Source: JANYJZ01 sp964523395 (GTDB lineage Bacteria > Bacteroidota > Ignavibacteria > UBA10030 > SZUA-254). From it: a DNA stretch of 64,000 bases. A program made the position numbers and the translations under genes. The stretch spans positions 215,788 to 279,787 of the forward strand of contig CAZFXS010000003.1 of NCBI GenBank assembly GCA_964523395.1, written 5' to 3'. Shown one piece after another: positions 33,766-42,265 of this stretch. The stretch's first letter is position 1. Each line of letters opens with the position of its first letter. The notes under the pieces are model-generated. The model did no database searches. It was not told where the DNA came from and saw only the letters and a program-made list of their open reading frames with translations.

Positions 33766-35154
33766 ATGAAGCAGGTTCTTAACTATATTGACAATAATAA
33801 AGACAGATATTTAAGCGAATTAAAACACCTGATTGCAATTCCCAGTATCAGTACAAACCCCGAGAATAAAGGGGATGTACTTCGTTGTGCCGAATGGGTC
33901 AAAGGTCATCTACAAAGTATCGGAATGAACAATGCACAAATTTTCCCGACTGAAGGCCACCCTGTTGTCTATGCGGAATGGCTTGGTGCAGAGGGAAAAC
34001 CTACGATTCTCCTCTATGGTCATTATGATGTTCAGCCGGTTGACCCGCTAAATCTCTGGACATCCCCGCCATTCGAGGCAACTATACGAAATGGCAATCT
34101 GTATGCCCGTGGGTCTGCAGACGATAAAGGGCAGGTATTTATCCATCTGAAAAGCATCGAAGCATTTATGAAAAATGTCGGCAGTCTGCCGATAAACATC
34201 AAAATGCTGATTGAAGGCGAAGAAGAAATCGGGAGTGAGCATCTTTCGCCGTTTGTCAGCTCACATAAAGAGCTGCTAAAGGCTGATCTCGTGCTGATTT
34301 CGGATACATCGATGTTCGCGCGCGGTGTGCCGTCGGTGTGCTACGGATTACGCGGGCTTTCGTATATGCAGATTGATCTTGTCGGCCCGAATAAGGATTT
34401 GCATTCCGGTTCGTACGGCGGTTCTGTACATAATCCTATTCAGGCACTTGCGGAAATCATTGCCCAGCTTCATGATGAGAACGGAAGAATTACCATTCCC
34501 AGCTTTTATAAGGATGTCAGAAAGCTTTCAAAAAAAGAGCGTGATGCGTACAAAAAACTTCCCTGGAACGATAAGAACTATGCAAAGGAACTTGGCGTGA
34601 AGTCGCTGTACGGAGAAAAGGGATTCTCGACACTCGAACGTCTCTGGGCGCGTCCCACTCTTGAATGCAATGGCATTTGGGGCGGGTTCACAGGAGAAGG
34701 AGCAAAGACAGTTCTTCCTTCAAAGGCATCCGCAAAAATTTCCATGCGGCTTGTTCCCGACCAGAAAGCAGATAAGATTGCGGCGTTGTTTCAGAAGCAT
34801 ATAAACAAAATCGCTCCCAAATCAGTCTCTGTAACAGTACGCTATTTACATGGCGGCGAAGCTGCGATTACGCCGATTGAAAGTCCCGGAGTTCAGGCCG
34901 CCGTGGCGGCTCTTGAGAAGGGATTTGGTAAAAAACCGCTCTACCAAAGAGAGGGCGGTTCGATTCCCATTGTCATTCAGTTCAAGCAGATTCTCGGACT
35001 TGATACTGTTCTTTTGGGATTCGGGCTTCCTGATGAAAACGCTCATGCGCCCGACGAATTCCTGAATCTTGATAATTTTTATGGTGGAATCAGGACAGCT
35101 GCTCATTTTTATAATGAGCTTCCGAATTATATGAAAGCAGGGAAAAAGAAATGA
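33766..35154 (+). CDS. M20-family metallopeptidase/dipeptidase
   Basis: A 462-residue zinc exopeptidase of the M20 family, carnosinase-like dipeptidase branch. Metal ligands and catalytic residues are visible: GHYDVQPVDP (about 85-94; His and Asp), GSADDKGQ (about 118-125; bridging Asp), EGEEEIGS (about 151-158; catalytic Glu pair), a metal Asp around SDTSMF (about 179) and a C-terminal His in NAHAPDEF. Residues 195-330 hold the dimerisation domain with HSGSYGG. Likely cytosolic, cleaving dipeptides. It is preceded by its own promoter and AGGAG. Confidence 0.92.
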   Translation: MKQVLNYIDNNKDRYLSELKHLIAIPSISTNPENKGDVLRCAEWVKGHLQSIGMNNAQIFPTEGHPVVYAEWLGAEGKPTILLYGHYDVQPVDPLNLWTSPPFEATIRNGNLYARGSADDKGQVFIHLKSIEAFMKNVGSLPINIKMLIEGEEEIGSEHLSPFVSSHKELLKADLVLISDTSMFARGVPSVCYGLRGLSYMQIDLVGPNKDLHSGSYGGSVHNPIQALAEIIAQLHDENGRITIPSFYKDVRKLSKKERDAYKKLPWNDKNYAKELGVKSLYGEKGFSTLERLWARPTLECNGIWGGFTGEGAKTVLPSKASAKISMRLVPDQKADKIAALFQKHINKIAPKSVSVTVRYLHGGEAAITPIESPGVQAAVAALEKGFGKKPLYQREGGSIPIVIQFKQILGLDTVLLGFGLPDENAHAPDEFLNLDNFYGGIRTAAHFYNELPNYMKAGKKK

Positions 35155-35172
35155 ATTTCCTGAAATCATCCT

Positions 35173-36171
35173 ATGAAAGGATTTGTAAGCTATAGTTCAA
35201 CCCGTACTGCTTCTCTTCGTGTCTGCATTATTGTAAGCGTTTTAATTCTTGGTGTTGGTGGATGCAGGAAAAGTAGTATCATTCAACCGGAGAACGGCAA
35301 AGGCTGGATTGTAAGATCATGGCAGCAAAACGGCAAACATCTCCATTCGGTTGCTTTTTCTGATAATCGGCGCGGCGTTACAGTTGGTTGGTATGGAAGT
35401 ATCTTAAGAACAACAGATGCCGGTAATACGTGGGTAGAACTGTCGGGTGGCGGCACAGCCAGGTTGTGGAGTGTAGCATTCTTCGATTCTGGCTATGGTA
35501 TGATTGTTGGAGAAGCAGGAACAGTTTTGGTATCTGATAATGACGGTGCTACCTGGTCTCCGGGTAATTCAGGAATTCTCACCACACTAATGGATGTTGA
35601 CCTGGTGAATCAACAGACCGCTTATGCCGTAGGAGATAATGCAACGATAATGAAAACAATAAATGGTGGGAAAAGCTGGTCTGTTCAATCGGTTGCACTA
35701 ACGAATTACCTGCGTAGTGTCGCCTTCATCAATGATTCTGTAGGAGTCGCAGTTGGAGGGAATGGGACAATCGTGCGGACCACGAATGGCGGTGCCACGT
35801 GGACACGGCAGCAGCTTGGATTTACAGGTGATTTGACCGGAGTTGCTTTTACAGATTCCATACATGGAATTGCTGTCGGTGAAAGAGGGAAAATGTTTTA
35901 TACACCGGATGGAGGAAGTTCCTGGGTTGAGAGAGCGACCGGATTTCCTAATGCTTTGCTTGATGTTCAATTCTCCGATTTTCTTAATGGCACAGTAGTC
36001 GGGGAAGTAGGAATGATACTTAAGACTATTGATGGCGGTGAGACATGGTCAAAGCAAAAAAATGACACTCCGGTCGACCTTTTTTCTGTCTTCTTTGTTG
36101 ACCAGAATACAGGTGTTGCTGTAGGCGATAACTTACTTATATTGCTGACGGAGAATGGCGGATGGCAATGA
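35173..36171 (+). CDS. Ycf48/HCF136-like beta-propeller lipoprotein
   Basis: A 332-residue predicted lipoprotein: a signal helix ends at a lipobox with Cys near residue 31 (LILGVGGC). About six repeats of about 43 residues follow, each with G-x-x-W and a D/N-GG-x-T-W turn (for example TTDAGNTWVEL, DNDGATWSP, TNGGATWTR, PDGGSSWVE, IDGGETWSK). This is the BNR/Ycf48 propeller pattern found in photosystem II assembly factor HCF136 and in many non-photosynthetic surface proteins. A photosynthesis role is not implied. The stop overlaps the start of the cobalamin adenosyltransferase gene. Confidence 0.82.
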   Translation: MKGFVSYSSTRTASLRVCIIVSVLILGVGGCRKSSIIQPENGKGWIVRSWQQNGKHLHSVAFSDNRRGVTVGWYGSILRTTDAGNTWVELSGGGTARLWSVAFFDSGYGMIVGEAGTVLVSDNDGATWSPGNSGILTTLMDVDLVNQQTAYAVGDNATIMKTINGGKSWSVQSVALTNYLRSVAFINDSVGVAVGGNGTIVRTTNGGATWTRQQLGFTGDLTGVAFTDSIHGIAVGERGKMFYTPDGGSSWVERATGFPNALLDVQFSDFLNGTVVGEVGMILKTIDGGETWSKQKNDTPVDLFSVFFVDQNTGVAVGDNLLILLTENGGWQ

Positions 36172-36713
36172 AAATCTATACAGAAACCGGAGATAAAGGG
36201 AAGACATCGTTATTCGGAGGGGCCAGAGTTTCAAAAGACGATAAACGCATCGAGGCTTATGGAACTGTTGATGAGCTCAACAGTATTATCGGCGTATGCC
36301 GGTCTATCAGCATGGTACGTGAGATTGACCATATCCTTCATCAGATTCAGAATGATCTTTTTATTCTTGGAGCCGATCTTGCCACTCCTCTGACAAAAAA
36401 ATCTTCCAAAATCCGGCGAATATTACCAGCGGATATCAAAAGATTGGAAAAGCATATTGACACCATCGATCCTCTTCTCACACCGTTGAAGAAATTTATT
36501 CTTCCCGGAGGAAACCGGTCCGCGTCTATGCTTCATTTTTCAAGAACTGTATGCCGCAGGGCGGAACGCCTTGTTGTTCATCTTTCTCACACCGAGAATA
36601 TCGGTTCATCTCCCGTTATTTACCTCAACAGACTTTCCGACCTGTTATTCGTTCTTGCACGGAGGGTAAATGCGCTGAGTAATACAACGGAAACCAAGTG
36701 GAACCCAAAGTAG
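36168..36713 (+). CDS. Cob(I)yrinic acid a,c-diamide/cobalamin adenosyltransferase, PduO type
   Basis: A 181-residue ATP:corrinoid adenosyltransferase of the PduO/trimeric helical-bundle family. The N-terminal motif YTETGDKGKTSLFGG and VSKDDKRIEAYGTVDELNS (about 18-36) form the ATP site. RTVCRRAERLVV (about 123-134) and YLNRLSDLLFVLAR (about 149-162) complete the active-site helices. It makes adenosylcobalamin from cob(I)alamin. ATG 36168 overlaps the preceding stop as ATGA and has GGCGGA upstream; an ATG at 36162 adds two residues. It implies use of B12-dependent enzymes. Confidence 0.93.
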   Translation: MKIYTETGDKGKTSLFGGARVSKDDKRIEAYGTVDELNSIIGVCRSISMVREIDHILHQIQNDLFILGADLATPLTKKSSKIRRILPADIKRLEKHIDTIDPLLTPLKKFILPGGNRSASMLHFSRTVCRRAERLVVHLSHTENIGSSPVIYLNRLSDLLFVLARRVNALSNTTETKWNPK

Positions 36714-36783
36714 CTTTTTTGTGAAAAAAGGGGATGATTTAGGAAACTCCTTCATATAAAAATCCGCACGAACTGGCAGGCTC

Positions 36784-36866
36784 AAAATAAAATGAGCAAC
36801 TAGTGAGTGTGGCATTCTAACTTGGGAGGCGAAGTCAGAAACCGTGGGTCTCAAAAGTTGCTCGTA
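36784..36866 (-). ncRNA. Candidate small RNA, about 80 nt, self-terminating
   Basis: In the 390-bp space between pduO and nuoA the minus strand has a promoter (36867-36897), then an RNA with a closing stem GAGCAACT/AGTTGCTC (36863-36856 with 36801-36794). Inside are a second stem TGAG/CTCA, an open bubble, and an apical stem TTCTGAC/GTTAGAA (one G-U). The closing stem is followed by ATTTTATTTT, like an intrinsic terminator. The apical stem pairs fully only as minus-strand RNA, since the plus strand would have an A-C mismatch. No ORF or known Rfam class is recognised. The rest of the space holds nothing else apart from the nuo promoter. Confidence 0.5.
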
Positions 36867-36897
36867 CAAAGATACAACACTCCTATAAAAAAGTCAA
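36867..36897 (-). promoter_or_regulatory. Promoter of the candidate small RNA
   Basis: On the minus strand TTG (36897-36895, within TTGACT) and TATCTTTG (36874-36867) are 20 nt apart, matching the Bacteroidota-type TTG/TAnnTTTG consensus; read as sigma-70 it is TTGACT-17-TATCTT. Confidence 0.6.
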
Positions 36898-37009
36898 GAA
36901 ATTTTTTTGAGGCGAAAACTTCTCCGACATTTTTTTCCTATTTTCTTTCACCTTCGATGTCCGCTAAAGTCGACATCCAATTCGTGGTGAAAAATCATTC
37001 GCAGTTGTT

Positions 37010-37038
37010 TTGACTTTCAAAAAAAATCTTTCTATATT
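37010..37038 (+). promoter_or_regulatory. Promoter of the nuo operon
   Basis: TTGACT (37010-37015), 17-nt spacer, TATATT (37033-37038), giving a start near 37045 and a leader of about 60 nt before nuoA at 37104. Confidence 0.75.
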
Positions 37039-37103
37039 CTGTCGCAAATTTTATCCATCTTCAGCCTTTTTGCAGCCATCAGATAACGATCATTCCATAA
37101 TCG

Positions 37104-37535
37104 ATGATTACAGAATTCGGGCGAGTTTTCATTTTCTTTATTATAGGCGCAGTCTTTGTCGCCATAGGTTTGATTGCCGCATGGTTTATCCGTCCGAGCA
37201 GAGCATATCCCAGCAAACTGACAACATATGAGTGCGGCGAGGAGCCGGTAGGTAACTCGTGGGTGAAGTTTAATATCCGTTTTTATGTTGTCGCGCTGAT
37301 TTTCCTCATTTTTGAAGTTGAAACAGTCTTTCTTTTTCCCTGGGCTTTAGTATACCAGAAACTTGGTGTATTTGCATTTGCAGAAATGCTGATATTTCTT
37401 GTTATCCTGTTCGTCGGGTATGCTTATGTATGGGTGAAAGGTGATTTGGATTGGGACAGGCCCGAGCCTTTCATTCCCGTGGTAAAAAGCCCTACGCAGT
37501 CTAAACAACTTACAACCGAAGAAGCGACAGTATAG
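37104..37535 (+). CDS. nuoA: NADH-quinone oxidoreductase subunit A
   Basis: A 143-residue membrane subunit of complex I with three transmembrane helices (about 8-28, 65-87 and 92-112). The conserved loop YECGEEPVGNSWVKFNIRFY (about 46-65) contains the Cys exposed in the quinone-site loop. The helix IFEVETVFLFPWA holds the family Glu residues. The C-terminus is extended by a polar tail (PEPFIPVVKSPTQSK...). It is the first of eleven contiguous nuo genes. Confidence 0.95.
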   Translation: MITEFGRVFIFFIIGAVFVAIGLIAAWFIRPSRAYPSKLTTYECGEEPVGNSWVKFNIRFYVVALIFLIFEVETVFLFPWALVYQKLGVFAFAEMLIFLVILFVGYAYVWVKGDLDWDRPEPFIPVVKSPTQSKQLTTEEATV

Positions 37536-37542
37536 AGATCAT

Positions 37543-38034
37543 ATGGGACTTCTCGATAAACAGTTTAACAATAGTAACGTGATCATCACCTCTGTCGATG
37601 GTCTTCTTAATTGGGCGCGGCTTTCATCCCTCTGGCAGATGCAGTTTGGTCTGGCATGTTGCGCGATTGAAATGATGGCGGCCGCTGCATCGCATTACGA
37701 TTTTGACCGCTTCGGTGTTATTCCCCGCGCTACGCCTCGCCAATCCGATGTTATGATTGTTGCCGGAACAGTAACGCTGAAAATGGCAAGCCGCGTGAAG
37801 CGGCTCTATGACCAGATGTCGGAACCGCGATATGTCATCTCGATGGGAAGCTGTTCCAATTGCGGCGGCCCCTATTGGGAACATGGTTATCATGTGCTCA
37901 AAGGCGTTGACCGCGTGATCCCTGTTGATGTGTATGTGCCGGGATGTCCTCCGCGCCCTGAAGCGTTGATGGAAGGCCTGATCAAGCTTCAGGAAAAAAT
38001 CCGCAACGAAAGTCTCGTCAAAAAAACTGCCTGA
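37543..38034 (+). CDS. nuoB: NADH-quinone oxidoreductase subunit B
   Basis: A 163-residue peripheral-arm subunit carrying cluster N2, the terminal [4Fe-4S] centre that reduces quinone. Ligands are visible as the tandem Cys pair in GLACCAIEMMAA (about 43-54), GSCSNCGGPYW (about 105-115) and the Cys in VPGCPPRPEALM (about 134-145). It starts 7 bp after nuoA and is followed 1 bp later by nuoC. Length is typical. Confidence 0.96.
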   Translation: MGLLDKQFNNSNVIITSVDGLLNWARLSSLWQMQFGLACCAIEMMAAAASHYDFDRFGVIPRATPRQSDVMIVAGTVTLKMASRVKRLYDQMSEPRYVISMGSCSNCGGPYWEHGYHVLKGVDRVIPVDVYVPGCPPRPEALMEGLIKLQEKIRNESLVKKTA

Positions 38035-38035
38035 T

Positions 38036-38515
38036 ATGACCGCACAGGAAATTTTCAACAAGTTAAAGACAACATTCGGTGACGCAATCCTTGAGGTGAA
38101 AACGGAAGGAGTGCTTGATCCGTTTATTAAGGTTGCGCCTGAAAAGATTGCCGATGTTGCCGTGGCCCTCCGCACCGACGGTGAGCTCGAGTTCGATTTT
38201 CTGATGTGTTTGAGCGGAATGGATAACGGAAAGGGAATTCTTGGCGTCGTCTATCATCTCGATTCCATGACGAAGCGTCATAAGATTGTTATTAAAGTTG
38301 ATGTCCCGAAAGACAAAGCAGTTGTTCCTACCGTTTCCACTATCTGGCCATCAGCAGACTGGCATGAACGCGAAGCGTATGATATGGTAGGCATAACATT
38401 TGCGGGCCACCCGGATCATCGCAGGATTTTATTGCCGGAGGATTATCCCGGCCATCCGCTTCAAAAAGATTTTAAAGTTCCTGAATTTTATCAGGGCATG
38501 AAAGTTCCCTATTAA
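38036..38515 (+). CDS. nuoC: NADH-quinone oxidoreductase subunit C
   Basis: A 159-residue subunit of the 30-kDa family. The signature SADWHEREAYDMVGITFAGH (about 110-129) and HPDHRRILLPEDYPGHPLQKDF (about 120-142) are clear. It is a stand-alone NuoC, not fused to NuoD as in E. coli. It has no cofactor and scaffolds the quinone-proximal arm. Its stop overlaps the nuoD start by one base (TAATG). Confidence 0.95.
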   Translation: MTAQEIFNKLKTTFGDAILEVKTEGVLDPFIKVAPEKIADVAVALRTDGELEFDFLMCLSGMDNGKGILGVVYHLDSMTKRHKIVIKVDVPKDKAVVPTVSTIWPSADWHEREAYDMVGITFAGHPDHRRILLPEDYPGHPLQKDFKVPEFYQGMKVPY

Positions 38516-39675
38516 TGTCTGAAATTCTCACAGAACCGTTGCGTACATCCACGGGACGGGCAGTCCGCTCCCAGGAGATGATCATCAACATGGGTCCGCA
38601 GCACCCATCGACGCATGGTGTTCTCCGTCTCGAACTGGTTGTTGACGGCGAAATTGTCGTTGATGTTATTCCGCATATCGGTTACCTCCATCGTTGCTTC
38701 GAAAAACACTGTGAAGCGATGACCAATTATCAGCAGGTGATTCCGTACTGCGACAGGATGGATTATCTGGCCTCCATGAATATGGATTGGGCGTATGCAC
38801 TCGCAGTGGAAAAGATGCTTGCCATAAAAGTTCCTGACCGCGTCGAATATATCCGCGTGATTATGGCAGAACTGCAGCGTATTGCTTCCCATCTTATTGC
38901 GCTTGGAACGTACGGCCTCGATGTGGGCGCGTTTACACCGTTTCTTTTCATGTTCCGTGACCGTGAGCGTATTCTCGACTTATTCGAAATGACCTGTGGT
39001 GCTCGCCTTCTCTACAATTATATCTGGATTGGCGGAGTCTCCCATGACCTGCCGCCCGGATTTATTGAAAAAGCCAAGGCATTCTGCAAATACTTCCGCC
39101 CGAATATCAAAGAGTTTAACGATCTTCTTACCTACAACGAAATTTTTATCAAGCGAACAGCAAATGTCGGAATCCTTCCGAAAGACGTTGCTATAGCGTA
39201 TGGCTGTTCCGGTCCGATGCTGAGAGGATCAGGTGTAAAGTTTGATCTCCGCAAGGATGACCCGTATTCTATTTACGATAAGTTTCAGTTTGATATCCCC
39301 GTCGGTAAAGGGGAAGTAGGAACAGTCGGTGATTGCTGGGATCGCTATATGGTGCGCATGAGGGAGATGGAGCAGAGCCTGAACATTATTGAGCAAGCGC
39401 TCGATCAGATTCCGGAAGGCGATGTCGCGTCGGCCATTCCCAAACGTATCCGTCCCAACGCAGGTGATATTTATGTGCGTTCAGAATCGCCGCGCGGTGA
39501 AATCGGTTTCTATGTTGTATCCGATGGTACCACCACACCATACCGCATCAAAGCGCGTTCACCCGCGTTTGTGAATCTGAGCGTCTGCCCCGAAATTTGC
39601 AAAGGATATATGATTGCCGATCTGGTTGCTATTGTCGGAAGTGTGGATATCGTCCTTGGCGAGGTGGACAGATAA
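38515..39675 (+). CDS. nuoD: NADH-quinone oxidoreductase subunit D
   Basis: A 386-residue 49-kDa-type subunit forming the quinone pocket with NuoB. The motif NMGPQHPSTHGVLRLELVVDGE (about 23-44) carries the quinone-site His and the nearby conserved residues. IGYLHRCFEKHCE and the C-terminal DIVLGEVDR are also family hallmarks. The hydrogenase-like cysteines are absent, as expected. It overlaps nuoC and nuoH by one base each. Confidence 0.96.
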   Translation: MSEILTEPLRTSTGRAVRSQEMIINMGPQHPSTHGVLRLELVVDGEIVVDVIPHIGYLHRCFEKHCEAMTNYQQVIPYCDRMDYLASMNMDWAYALAVEKMLAIKVPDRVEYIRVIMAELQRIASHLIALGTYGLDVGAFTPFLFMFRDRERILDLFEMTCGARLLYNYIWIGGVSHDLPPGFIEKAKAFCKYFRPNIKEFNDLLTYNEIFIKRTANVGILPKDVAIAYGCSGPMLRGSGVKFDLRKDDPYSIYDKFQFDIPVGKGEVGTVGDCWDRYMVRMREMEQSLNIIEQALDQIPEGDVASAIPKRIRPNAGDIYVRSESPRGEIGFYVVSDGTTTPYRIKARSPAFVNLSVCPEICKGYMIADLVAIVGSVDIVLGEVDR

Positions 39676-40754
39676 TGGAACAATTTCTTACATCACTTTT
39701 GACAGCTTGCGGGCTACAGGATATTGTCGATGTTACTATCGTGAGCTATGTAATCATGGCAATGATCCCGCTGTTCGTGTGGGTATTGCCATATGCTCTT
39801 TTCGCGGTGTGGCTTGAAAGAAAAGTTTCCGCGCATATGCAAGACCGTCTTGGCCCGATGCGGGTCGGCGGCTGGCATGGCTGGGCGCAAACCATAGCGG
39901 ATATTTTAAAGCTTATTCAAAAGGAAGATATTGTCCCAATCGCAGCTGATAAGAAACTCCATTTCCTGGCGCCCTTTGTCGTCTTTATCGGATCGTATGC
40001 GGCATTTGCGGCTATTCCGTTCAGCAGTGAATTTATCGGCAGTAACATCAGCATCGGCCTCTTCTATATTATTGCTGTCTCTTCTCTGGTAGTAGTCGGT
40101 ATCCTGATGGCAGGATGGTCTTCAAACAACAAGTGGTCGCTGTTCGGTGCAATGCGTTCTGCAGCACAGATTGTGAGCTATGAAATTCCCACTGCCTTGG
40201 CATTGCTCGTCGGTGTTATGCTTGTCGGTTCATTGAATCTTCAGGAGATTACAAAGTTTCAGGATGGCGGCATTCAAAACTGGATTTTGTTCGGCGGGCC
40301 GTTCTCGTTTCCGGGAAAAATTCTCCTCATACCGTTTACCCTGGTCGCGTTTGTGATTTTGTTTGTTGCTTCCCTGGCAGAAACGAACCGGACGCCGTTC
40401 GATATTCCCGAAGCGGAATCGGAACTGGTTGCCGGTTATCATACCGAGTACAGCGGAATGAAATTCGCTCTCTTTTTCCTTGCGGAATATGCCAATATGT
40501 TTGCCGTTTCCGCGATAGCTTCAGTCATGTTTCTCGGCGGGTGGAGCAGTCCGTTCGGCGATTTCATGAATGGTCCGATCTGGGGCGTCTTCTGGTTCCT
40601 CTCCAAAGGCATGTTCTTTGTGTTTGTCCAGATGTGGCTGCGCTGGACATTACCGCGGTTGCGTGTCGACCAGTTAATGTATGTTTCCTGGAAAGTGTTG
40701 ACGCCGTGGGCGTTTGCCTGCGTTATCGGCGTCGGTTTCTGGATGATGATGTAA
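39675..40754 (+). CDS. nuoH: NADH-quinone oxidoreductase subunit H
   Basis: A 359-residue membrane subunit linking the quinone site to the proton-pumping arm, with about eight helices. ATG 39675 is chosen because it overlaps the nuoD stop (TAATG); an in-frame upstream start at 39597 lies inside nuoD. Signatures AVWLERKVSAHMQDRLGPMR (about 39-58) and ETNRTPFDIPEAESELVAGY (about 237-256, the acidic quinone-chamber loop) are present, as is HTEYSGMKFALFF. Confidence 0.96.
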   Translation: MEQFLTSLLTACGLQDIVDVTIVSYVIMAMIPLFVWVLPYALFAVWLERKVSAHMQDRLGPMRVGGWHGWAQTIADILKLIQKEDIVPIAADKKLHFLAPFVVFIGSYAAFAAIPFSSEFIGSNISIGLFYIIAVSSLVVVGILMAGWSSNNKWSLFGAMRSAAQIVSYEIPTALALLVGVMLVGSLNLQEITKFQDGGIQNWILFGGPFSFPGKILLIPFTLVAFVILFVASLAETNRTPFDIPEAESELVAGYHTEYSGMKFALFFLAEYANMFAVSAIASVMFLGGWSSPFGDFMNGPIWGVFWFLSKGMFFVFVQMWLRWTLPRLRVDQLMYVSWKVLTPWAFACVIGVGFWMMM

Positions 40755-40769
40755 TGATAAAGAAATGAA

Positions 40770-41432
40770 ATGAACGAATATTTTAGTCAAATATTTAAGT
40801 CGGTTTGGACAGTGTTGGTGGGTATGAAGATTACCTTTAAGCATCTCTTCACGCCAGCCGTTACGATTCAGTACCCTGACGTGAAGCTGAAATTGCCGGA
40901 GCGCGCACGTAACAGGCTTTATGTGAATATGGATGACTGCATCGGTTGTGATCAGTGCTCGATGGCTTGTCCTGTTTCCTGTATCTCAATTGAAACCGCG
41001 AAAGCCATGCCGACGGAAGACCTTGGTTTAACTTCAACAGGGCAGAAGAAACGGTTGTGGGTGACGCAATTCGATATTGACATCGCGAAATGCTGTTACT
41101 GTGGATTGTGCGTCTATCCGTGCCCGACAGAATGTATCAAGATGACCGATGTGTATGAGTTTTCAGAATTCGAACGTACAAGTTTGATTTACAATTACGC
41201 GACTGTGACACAAGCTGAAGTTGTCAAGATTAAAGAAAATGTGGCAATTATGGAGAAAGAAGCTGCCGCGAAGAAAGCCGCCGCCGCGGCTGCCGCAGCA
41301 GCGGCGAAAGCGGCACAACCGGCCGCAGGAACAGCTCCTGCGCCAAAGCCTGCAGCACCCGCACAGGCAACGCCTTCTGCAACCCCGGAAAAGCCGGCAA
41401 CTGATTCCACACCACCCCCTGCAAAATCCTAA
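40770..41432 (+). CDS. nuoI: NADH-quinone oxidoreductase subunit I with Ala/Pro-rich tail
   Basis: A 220-residue ferredoxin-like subunit with two [4Fe-4S] motifs, CIGCDQCSMACP (about 57-68) and CCYCGLCVYPCP (about 109-120), which form N6a and N6b. The core ends near residue 150. An unusual low-complexity tail of about 65 residues follows (lysine-punctuated poly-Ala, then Pro/Ala/Thr). NuoI proteins are normally 150-180 residues and lack it. The tail may be a disordered linker or docking arm replacing contacts normally made by NuoG, which is missing here; that is speculation. Confidence 0.92.
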   Translation: MNEYFSQIFKSVWTVLVGMKITFKHLFTPAVTIQYPDVKLKLPERARNRLYVNMDDCIGCDQCSMACPVSCISIETAKAMPTEDLGLTSTGQKKRLWVTQFDIDIAKCCYCGLCVYPCPTECIKMTDVYEFSEFERTSLIYNYATVTQAEVVKIKENVAIMEKEAAAKKAAAAAAAAAAKAAQPAAGTAPAPKPAAPAQATPSATPEKPATDSTPPPAKS

Positions 41433-41435
41433 AGC

Positions 41436-41951
41436 ATGAATCTCTACGATATCATATTCTACTTTTTTGCGGTTATCACATTGGTATCTGCCGGTATTGT
41501 TGTGTTTTCAAAGAACATTATTTATTCGGCGTTTTCATTATTATTCACATTCTTCGGCGTCGCCGGATTGTACATACTTCTCAGCGCGGATTTTCTTGCC
41601 ATCACACAGCTGCTGATATATGTCGGAGGCATTCTCGTCTTGTTATTATTTGGTGTCATGTTAACCAATAAAGTTATTGACGTAGAAATGAAAACCGGAA
41701 CACTGCAGACTCTTCCGGCGTCGGTGCTTGTCGCTGTTGCGGCAGGAGCGTTGTGCGGTGTCTTTTATATTACCGACTGGAAGGTTGTTCGCGGTGTCAC
41801 GGAAGTATCCGATACAACAAATGTCATTGGCGAAATGCTGTTAACATCATACTTGCTTCCTTTTGAAATCGCATCGGTGGTATTGCTCGTCGCACTTGTT
41901 GGCGCGGCAATGATCGCGCGAAAAGAACAGGCGGTGACAAAGAATAAATGA
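41436..41951 (+). CDS. nuoJ: NADH-quinone oxidoreductase subunit J
   Basis: A 171-residue membrane subunit with five helices. The conserved third-helix region LLIYVGGILVLLLFGVMLTNK (about 65-85), which includes the pi-bulge helix involved in coupling, is present. It follows nuoI by 3 bp and overlaps nuoK as ATGA. Length is usual. Confidence 0.93.
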   Translation: MNLYDIIFYFFAVITLVSAGIVVFSKNIIYSAFSLLFTFFGVAGLYILLSADFLAITQLLIYVGGILVLLLFGVMLTNKVIDVEMKTGTLQTLPASVLVAVAAGALCGVFYITDWKVVRGVTEVSDTTNVIGEMLLTSYLLPFEIASVVLLVALVGAAMIARKEQAVTKNK

Positions 41952-42262
41952 CTATGGAAGTCGGCCTTTCACATTACTTAATCATCAGCGGAATATTGTT
42001 TTCACTTGGCGTTTTTAGCGTTCTTACAAGAAGAAATGCTATTCTTGTGTTAATGGGAATTGAATTGATGCTGAATTCGGCCAATATTAATTTTATCGCG
42101 TTCTCACGTTTCGGCGGAATGAATCTGGATGGACAGTTGATCTCCATTTTTGTCATCATTCTTGCGGCCGCCGAAGCTGCAATCGCACTGGCAATTGTTC
42201 TCAATATATATCAACGCTTCAATACCGTGAACGTTGACGAAATCAATTCTTTGAAGGAATAG
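41948..42262 (+). CDS. nuoK: NADH-quinone oxidoreductase subunit K
   Basis: A 104-residue subunit with three helices. The helix-embedded glutamates used for proton transfer are in MGIELMLNSANINF (about 37-50) and AAAEAAIALAIVLNIY (about 73-88). It overlaps nuoJ by 4 bp and is followed 3 bp later by nuoL. Confidence 0.95.
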   Translation: MTMEVGLSHYLIISGILFSLGVFSVLTRRNAILVLMGIELMLNSANINFIAFSRFGGMNLDGQLISIFVIILAAAEAAIALAIVLNIYQRFNTVNVDEINSLKE

Positions 42263-42265
42263 TAC

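Noticed and set aside
36738..36855. Cobalamin riboswitch on the plus strand (GCAACT, GGGAGGC and GAAGTCAGAAACC in B12-box-like order after pduO)
   Set aside because: The order is suggestive, but the spacing is too tight, the GCCACTG core is missing, the next gene (nuo) has its own promoter further down, and pairing, promoter and T-run all fit a minus-strand RNA better. An Infernal scan with RF00174 would decide.
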